NCBI GenBank assembly: GCA_037783415.1
Contig: JAZGTN010000120.1
Location: 1,046,001 to 1,110,000, forward strand
DNA length: 64,000 bases
From: Leptasterias polaris
Lineage: Eukaryota; Echinodermata; Asteroidea; Forcipulatida; Asteriidae
Direction: 5' to 3'
The notes beneath the pieces are model-generated. The model had not been told where the DNA came from and did no database searches. It was given only the letters and a program-made list of their open reading frames with translations. Position 1 is the first letter of the stretch, and each line of letters starts with the position of its first letter. Shown here piece after piece: positions 58,834 to 64,000 of the stretch. A program made the position numbers and the translations under genes.

Positions 58834-59908
58834 CTACTTTCTTTGCAAAACTGCAGTGGAGAAATCAGGAGTTGTAATAATTGGTTTATTATAAAACCTC
58901 GCAAAAGTCTGTGCTCCAGACCAACCTGCTGTTAACAAAATTGTTTGTATAGGTACTCCAGCAGTTGTAGCTGCAGAGGTTGATGCAGCTGCAGAGGTCG
59001 ATGCAGCCCTGGTACTGTGCGGTGTGAACTTTGACACATCGATACCTGCAGTATGTAGAGTTTCACGGATCCACCTTCTTAAACTGTCTCTTACAGTGCT
59101 CCGTATGGTTTCTGAAAACTTATAAATAATTTGCTTTATTGAACTTGCACAAACTGAGTGCCCCTAATATATTCTCTTAGATTATCAACTATGCACAGTT
59201 TCTGGTATTCGGGATACCTAGGCAGACTTATATCTGCCTGATGAACTCCTGGACGAGTCTGTTTAAACAGACATTGTACTCTTACAACACTGTGTCTGAC
59301 AATTGTACATCTTGTACTTGCAATAAATGTAATGTTTGCACTCGTGCCGTCAGTAGAGCTAGTAAAGTTACCACTCTTTTACTGAGCACTTTTAATGAGA
59401 TTTTGTCATTAGAGTTTATTGAATTAAAATAATTTAACAATAATTATACCAACATCCCAAATAGACTTGTAACGTGGAAAAGTTGGCCTGCTGTTGAAAA
59501 CACCCCTCATGAACCTTGAGGCATGGAGGTAGCATTATACAATTCTGCTAAGAAATTTAAGGCATTGCCTATGGTTTGTTTTATGGGGTTGATATTTCCC
59601 CGAGAATAAAATAACTCCCATTTCCTGAAGTAGCAGGAATATTGCTTTTTGGTCTCACTTCTCCATGAGGAGACAATAATGTCAGACACCCTGGCCGAAA
59701 GGCCCTTGTCTTTAAGACGTTCCCGGATAAATGTCAAGCTAGCAGAGACATCTTGGGAGGAAGCGGGTGTATTGCTTGCTTGTCTTGTGGCAATTGGTGC
59801 CATGGAGGATGGGATTAGCACTGGGTCTGTCACTATAGCATGTGCATCAGCTTTGGGTACCCAAATTGATTGAATTATCAGATTAGGCCGTATGTTTCTT
59901 GGAAACAT
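58834..59908 (-). pseudogene. Broken DIRS/Ngaro-type tyrosine recombinase
   Basis: Minus-strand reading, in pieces. The N-terminal core-binding region is VSDIIVSSWRSETKKQYSCY and FLAELYN (59908-59507). The linker reads FMRGVFNSRPTFPRYKSIWD. The catalytic start VVTLLALLTARVQTLHLLQV contains the first Arg. TRPGVHQADISLPRYPEYQK follows, then SLRRWIRETLHTAGIDV, KFTPHSTRAAST (H-x-x-R) and AGWSGAQTFARFYNKP (the Tyr nucleophile). This order and wording match tyrosine recombinases of DIRS/Ngaro-like retroelements in animals. At least three frameshifts or stops separate the pieces, and there is no reverse transcriptase, so only the YR part survives or was mobilised. Confidence 0.78.
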
Positions 59909-59929
59909 GACCCAGAAGCAATTGCCTTA

Positions 59930-60214
59930 GACGCATTTATGATTTCATGGTAAACTTATAAATTTTATGCTTTCACACCATTCAGCTTATCGGAAGAGTT
60001 CTCCAGAAGATCATGGACGACAATGCCAAAGTTTTTGCCATACGTTTGTACACGTTCTGGTGTCGGTGTACCGCGTTGGAGTTCCACGGCATAGAATATT
60101 ATTTTTTTGTTTTAATTCATTTTTTGGACATTTCTGTGGAGATTCCCAAAATATTTTTCCAAATTTCTACTTGGTTAATTTTTTTTTGGGGGGGAGAAAA
60201 GGGTTACACTCACT
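59930..60214. other. Unassigned segment right of the recombinase
   Basis: After an acceptor-like CATTCAG (59981-59987) the plus strand reads LIGRVLQKIMDDNAKVFAIR, continuing LYTFWCRCTALEFHGIEYY. It looks protein-like, but no donor follows and I do not recognise it. Confidence 0.3.
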
Positions 60215-60375
60215 TTTGATCTAACCTTTTCCTCACTTTGTAATTTTTACAAGGTGAAAAGGTTAGAAGGGTTAGAAGAAGGTTAGATTCACTTTTAAAA
60301 GGTGATACAATGTTGGAAGAAAGTGGGAAAAAGGTTAGATAAAAGTGAAGAAAAGGTTAGATAAAGTGAGTTATG
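60215..60375. repeat. Right simple array, inverted relative to 57827-58090
   Basis: AAGGTTAGAAGGGTTAGAAG and GGAAAAAGGTTAGATAAAAG-type units, ending GATAAAGTGAGTTATG. It is complementary in type to the left array. Confidence 0.65.
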
Positions 60376-60765
60376 ACCTAGTCAAATCGGCCGGTTGATC
60401 GAGCTTATGGTTTTAGGGCGTTCTCCAACCATAATTTGTAAAAAATACCAACAATTGCAGTAGAAGGGTCCAAAAAATCACAGTGTGGTGGGCGGGCACA
60501 GAGACCTCCCTCCTGAAATTTCAGCTCGTTCGTTCGGACATTGGGGGGCGGAGTTAACAACGCCCTCCGTCGGTATATTATTGTAAAAAGGCAGAGAAAA
60601 TGGCTAATAACTTCCGTGTTACTATGTCGATCTGCTTAATATTTGCACAACATGTAGATCAGCTCATTAAAGTAGATTGCCAAAAATTTGGAATTGATGA
60701 TTAAAAAAAAAAAAAAAAATTTTACCAAAACTTTAGTTTCCCTTATCCGATTTGAATAATTTGTT
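60376..60765. other. Unassigned; short segment shared with the region downstream of RRP9
   Basis: GGACATTGGGGGGCGGAGTT at about 60536-60555 resembles GGACATTGGGGAACGGAGTT at 57143-57162, both preceded by AGCTCG. The interval ends with an A-run at 60702-60719. Confidence 0.4.
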
Positions 60766-60767
60766 TT

Positions 60768-61204
60768 GTAGTGTAACGGAAATACAAGTTAGGAATAAAC
60801 TCCAGTAAGCACACTTTATTATCTATCTTAATGCAACACGGGTTCCGTTCATAAACTTAATTAAATTACCAAACTTATGAAAGATAAGGAATAAGTTCAA
60901 AGTTATCAGCTTGTATTTGTTTAATGTGATTAAGAATTAATGCTCTGCACTTGTCCATTATTAATAGCGCCTAAGCTGTAGAATAATTACCAAAGTTTGA
61001 TGACCTATGCAAGTTAAGTTACCTGCGCCATAAGTTAGCCAAGGATTATTATGACTTAATCCTTGCGCTTGTGTCTAATGACCAATCAGAGTAGTGCGAG
61101 AGGCATTTTGTTGTGAGGCGCTAGCTCCTTATGTTGTTGGCGCACCCTAAAAGCTATAAAAGGCGAGCCAAATGAGAGCTCGGTGTTCAGATCGTGACTT
61201 GTTC
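60768..61204 (+). promoter_or_regulatory. Possible LTR or promoter fragment with TATA box
   Basis: Begins near TGTAGTGTAACGGAAATACA. It contains CTATAAAAGGCGAG (TATA at about 61156) and, about 30-40 bp further, CTCGGTGTTCAGATCGTGAC, which looks like an initiator followed by a DPE-type AGATCGTGAC. It stops where the LINE tail begins. A truncated LTR or a Pol II promoter from another element would both explain it. Confidence 0.35.
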
Positions 61205-64000
61205 AAACCAATTCAATTCAATTCAATAAACATTTATTTCGGTATTGCCCTCACATGATATAATACATCATTGGTTTTTCATAAATATTAACAGTGGCAG
61301 TTATAAACAGTAGCCAAAATTATTAACAAGTCAGAAGGGCAAAACTTAGGATTGGGTGAAGCCTTGGCTTTTGTACCCTAACCTATTGACAGACTAACAA
61401 AACAATAAGACTCACAAAGACAAGGGACTACAAGGACAGACGAACAAATGTAGGTGTATCAACAATATACCAAAAGTAAGCCATGAAATAATTATAATGA
61501 ATATGCATTGAGTAGTAATTGTTTTAATTTTTTTGAGAATATAGGTAGAGTGATTGCAGATTTAACAGAACCATCCAAATTATTCCAGTATGTAACACCG
61601 CGTTGAACAAGGCTGTTTTTATACATTGAGGTTCGGTTGCGAGAAACAAAAAGATTTTTCTTTGAAGTGCTTCGAGTTTTGTATGAATGAATGCCAGTAG
61701 TTAGAGTAAAAAATGAGCTAAAACAAGGCGGTAATGCATTACTCATGTACTTGTACATAAATTTACCTAATTTCAAATGATAAAGATCATTAAATTTTAA
61801 CAATTTAAGATTACAAAATAATGCAGCAGTATGATCAAGAAAACCAGCGTTAGAAATGATCCTAACAGCTCGCTTTTGTAAAGTAAGAAGCCTATTACAT
61901 TGTGCAGGTAAACCACCCCAAGTAAGAACTGAGTAACTTAAATAGGGAAGAACAAAACAATTATATAGAGTTAATAAGACATGGCTTGGTAAAAATTTCT
62001 TTAGACGATTAATTATACCAATATTCTTTGATATTTTACTCGCAACATCATTAATATGACTTTTCCAAGACAATTTTTCATCAATTCTTATACCAAGGAA
62101 TTTAGTACTTGTTACTCTTTGTAGGTCAGTTCCATTTAAGATTAAAGGCACAGATTGGATATATTTACGTTGTCTTGGACAAAATATCATATAATTTGTT
62201 TTAAGTAGATTAATAATACACAGTTTATTAGCAACAAGCCACGTACTTATTTTTACCATTTCAACGTTAAGAATAGCTGTATCTACATTTCTGTGGCTGT
62301 ACACTAAAACTTGTATCATCGGCAAAAAGACAAAATGATATAATTTCGGATGTGTTACAGATATCATTAATATAAATAATAAAAAGAAGAGGACCCAAAA
62401 CAGAACCCTGAGGTACTCCACAAGAAATAGGTTTTTCAGATGAATGGACAGAATTATATGAAACAAACTGTTTTCTATTAGATAAATAGCTTTTGAACCA
62501 CTCCAAGGTTACTCCACGGATTCCATAATGCTCTAGTTTACATATCAAAATATCATGGTTAATTGTGTCAAAAGCTTTAGATAGGTCTAAAAATACACCA
62601 ATAGAAATGTTGTTTTCTTCAACGGCATTTAGCAAATTATTCATTACATAAGACGTTGCTAGCTCAGTAGAGCGATTTGCCCTGAAACCAAACTGTGACT
62701 CAGAAAGAATGTTATGTTTATTTATGAATGCAATGAGGCGACTATATATCAACTTTTCAAATACCTTGGAAAAAGTAGATAAAACAGAGATAGGTCTGAA
62801 ATTACCAATGACGTGTTTATCCCCTCCTTTGTGAACCGGAATGACTTTAGCTATTTTAAGCCCGTCTGGAAGAACCCCAGAACTTATAGACCTATTGAAA
62901 ATCTTGGCTAGTGGTTTTGCTAAGGAGTACCTGGCTTTCTTGATAACAAAAGAATTTAAAGAATCTCAACCTGGCGATTTGCCAGAAGGGAGATTATTTA
63001 AAACATCTGCAATTTCTTCTTGTAAAATAGGACTAAGGAACAGAGAATGGGAACATTTATCGTCAAGAAAGGATTGAAAAGTAGTGTTACATAAGGGAAG
63101 CTTTCTAGCAAGTGAAGCGGCAATGTTAACAAAGTACTCATTAAATGCCTCACTAATTTCTTTGTTTCCTTCGATTGACGCACCATCTTTGACAAAATAA
63201 GAGGGATTGGGCTTGTGGTTGCCCTTGTTCAACACAGAATTGATCACTTTCCAAGTCCCTTTAATATTGCCCTTATTTTTTTCAAATTTCGAACTAAAAT
63301 ACTGTTTCTTTGAAGCCTTTATTAAATAATTTAGCTTGTTTTTTTACGTAGTATAATTAGATTTATTTTGCAGAGTAGGATTTTTAAGAACTTTTTTATA
63401 CAGATAGTTTTTTCTCCGCATTGAGTTGTAAACACCATCAGATAACCATGGTGACTTACATTTATCGTATCTACATTTAACCTCTTGTAAAGGAAAGTGT
63501 TTATCATAAAGTTTAAGGACATGATCTAAGAAGGTAGTATACATGTCATGCATGTTATCTTGCAATGTTATTACATCCCAGTCGGTTGCATTTAAATCAT
63601 TAATAAAACATTGGATATTATTATCCGTAAAATAACGTTTTTTATAGTTTTTCTTATTTTGCACTCTATCTTTTAGAGCATCAATAATCAGAAACACAGG
63701 TAAATGATCACTTATGTCAGTTAGCAAGACACCAGCAATATGATTCAGCAAGTCATTTGTTAAAATATTGTCAATCAGAGTTGAACTACCTGCAGCTATT
63801 CTTGTAGGCTTAGATTTTATGGTTGGATAAAAGGACTGAGAAGACAAAGTATCTATGAAGTTTTGTACTGCAACATCCACATCATAATTTAATAAATTAA
63901 TATTGAAATCACCCATAATGTAGCATTTTTTATTTTCATTACTAATTTTCCCTAATAATTCATTTATATGGTCTGTGAAGTTATTACATGAAGCACTAGG
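61205..64000 (-). mobile_element. Jockey/CR1-like LINE, lightly damaged, continuing past the right edge
   Basis: Read leftwards from the window edge. The endonuclease C-terminus is MGDFNINLLNYD, then STLIDNILTNDLLNHIAGVL and ISDHLPVFLIID. A linker follows, then RT: VLPDGLKIAKVIPVHKGGDK, QFGFRANRSTELATSYVMNN, GVFLDLSKAFDTINHDILIC, CGVPQGSVLGPLLFIIYIND and the catalytic FADDT. The C-terminal region TKFLGIRIDEKLSWKSHIND ends at 61492. Only three lesions are seen: TAA at 63346-63344, TGA at 62968-62966 (both in the same frame), and a frameshift near 62310-62340 just after FADDT. The 3' UTR ends in GAATT repeats at about 61205-61225. Confidence 0.92.

Noticed and set aside
59241..59432. Plus-strand cysteine-rich ORF (CTSCTCNKCNVC)
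   Set aside because: It is the antisense shadow of the broken tyrosine recombinase, whose minus-strand reading through the same bases matches the family.
62841..63077. Plus-strand 78-codon ORF
   Set aside because: Antisense shadow of the LINE reverse transcriptase.

Overview
This is nuclear DNA from an animal. Coding sequence is split by GT-AG introns, and all three recognisable host genes are metazoan orthologs. The mix of mobile elements suggests a marine invertebrate deuterostome: BEL/Pao, CR1/L2- and Jockey-like LINEs, DIRS/Ngaro-type tyrosine recombinase, PIF/Harbinger-like, hAT-like, piggyBac-like and TTAA-type THAP elements, plus a P2X7 'ballast'-like domain. An echinoderm is my best guess, but the sequence does not settle the species.

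Three host genes organise the window. (1) The last two coding exons of an ACAD9-like acyl-CoA dehydrogenase (+; exons 1099-1300 and 2657-2757). (2) A complete RPL18A (60S ribosomal protein eL20/L18a; -; five coding exons between 13231 and 4053, 176 aa), whose introns carry two paralogous H/ACA-type snoRNA candidates. (3) A complete RRP9 (U3-55K, U3 snoRNP WD40 protein; +; twelve coding exons from 13803 to 55915, 489 aa). RPL18A and RRP9 are head to head, with 571 bp between their start codons, so a ribosomal protein gene and an rRNA-processing gene may share a promoter region. ACAD9 and RPL18A converge.

Most of the 64 kb is intronic or intergenic repeat. RPL18A intron 1 (about 7.2 kb, after an 18-nt coding exon) holds a piggyBac-like deletion derivative and two Harbinger-like elements. 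RRP9 intron 1 has foldback arrays. Intron 2 has a long hairpin, a MITE, a TIR element and a third Harbinger-like element. Intron 3 has a 72-73-copy 42-bp minisatellite and an open 2113-codon BEL/Pao polyprotein on the opposite strand. Introns 4-10 hold hAT-like, foldback, LINE and nested DNA elements, including a TTAA element with a THAP fragment and a P2X7-like exon, a 29-bp minisatellite and a SINE.

Downstream of RRP9 are degenerate 45-bp repeats, a telomere-motif palindrome, inverted simple arrays around a broken tyrosine recombinase, a possible LTR promoter, and a LINE that runs off the right edge.

The very long ORFs over the 42-bp array (about 1.1 thousand codons on each strand) are by-products of a stop-free unit whose length is a multiple of three. 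I do not call them genes. No prokaryotic operon, CRISPR array or origin is present.
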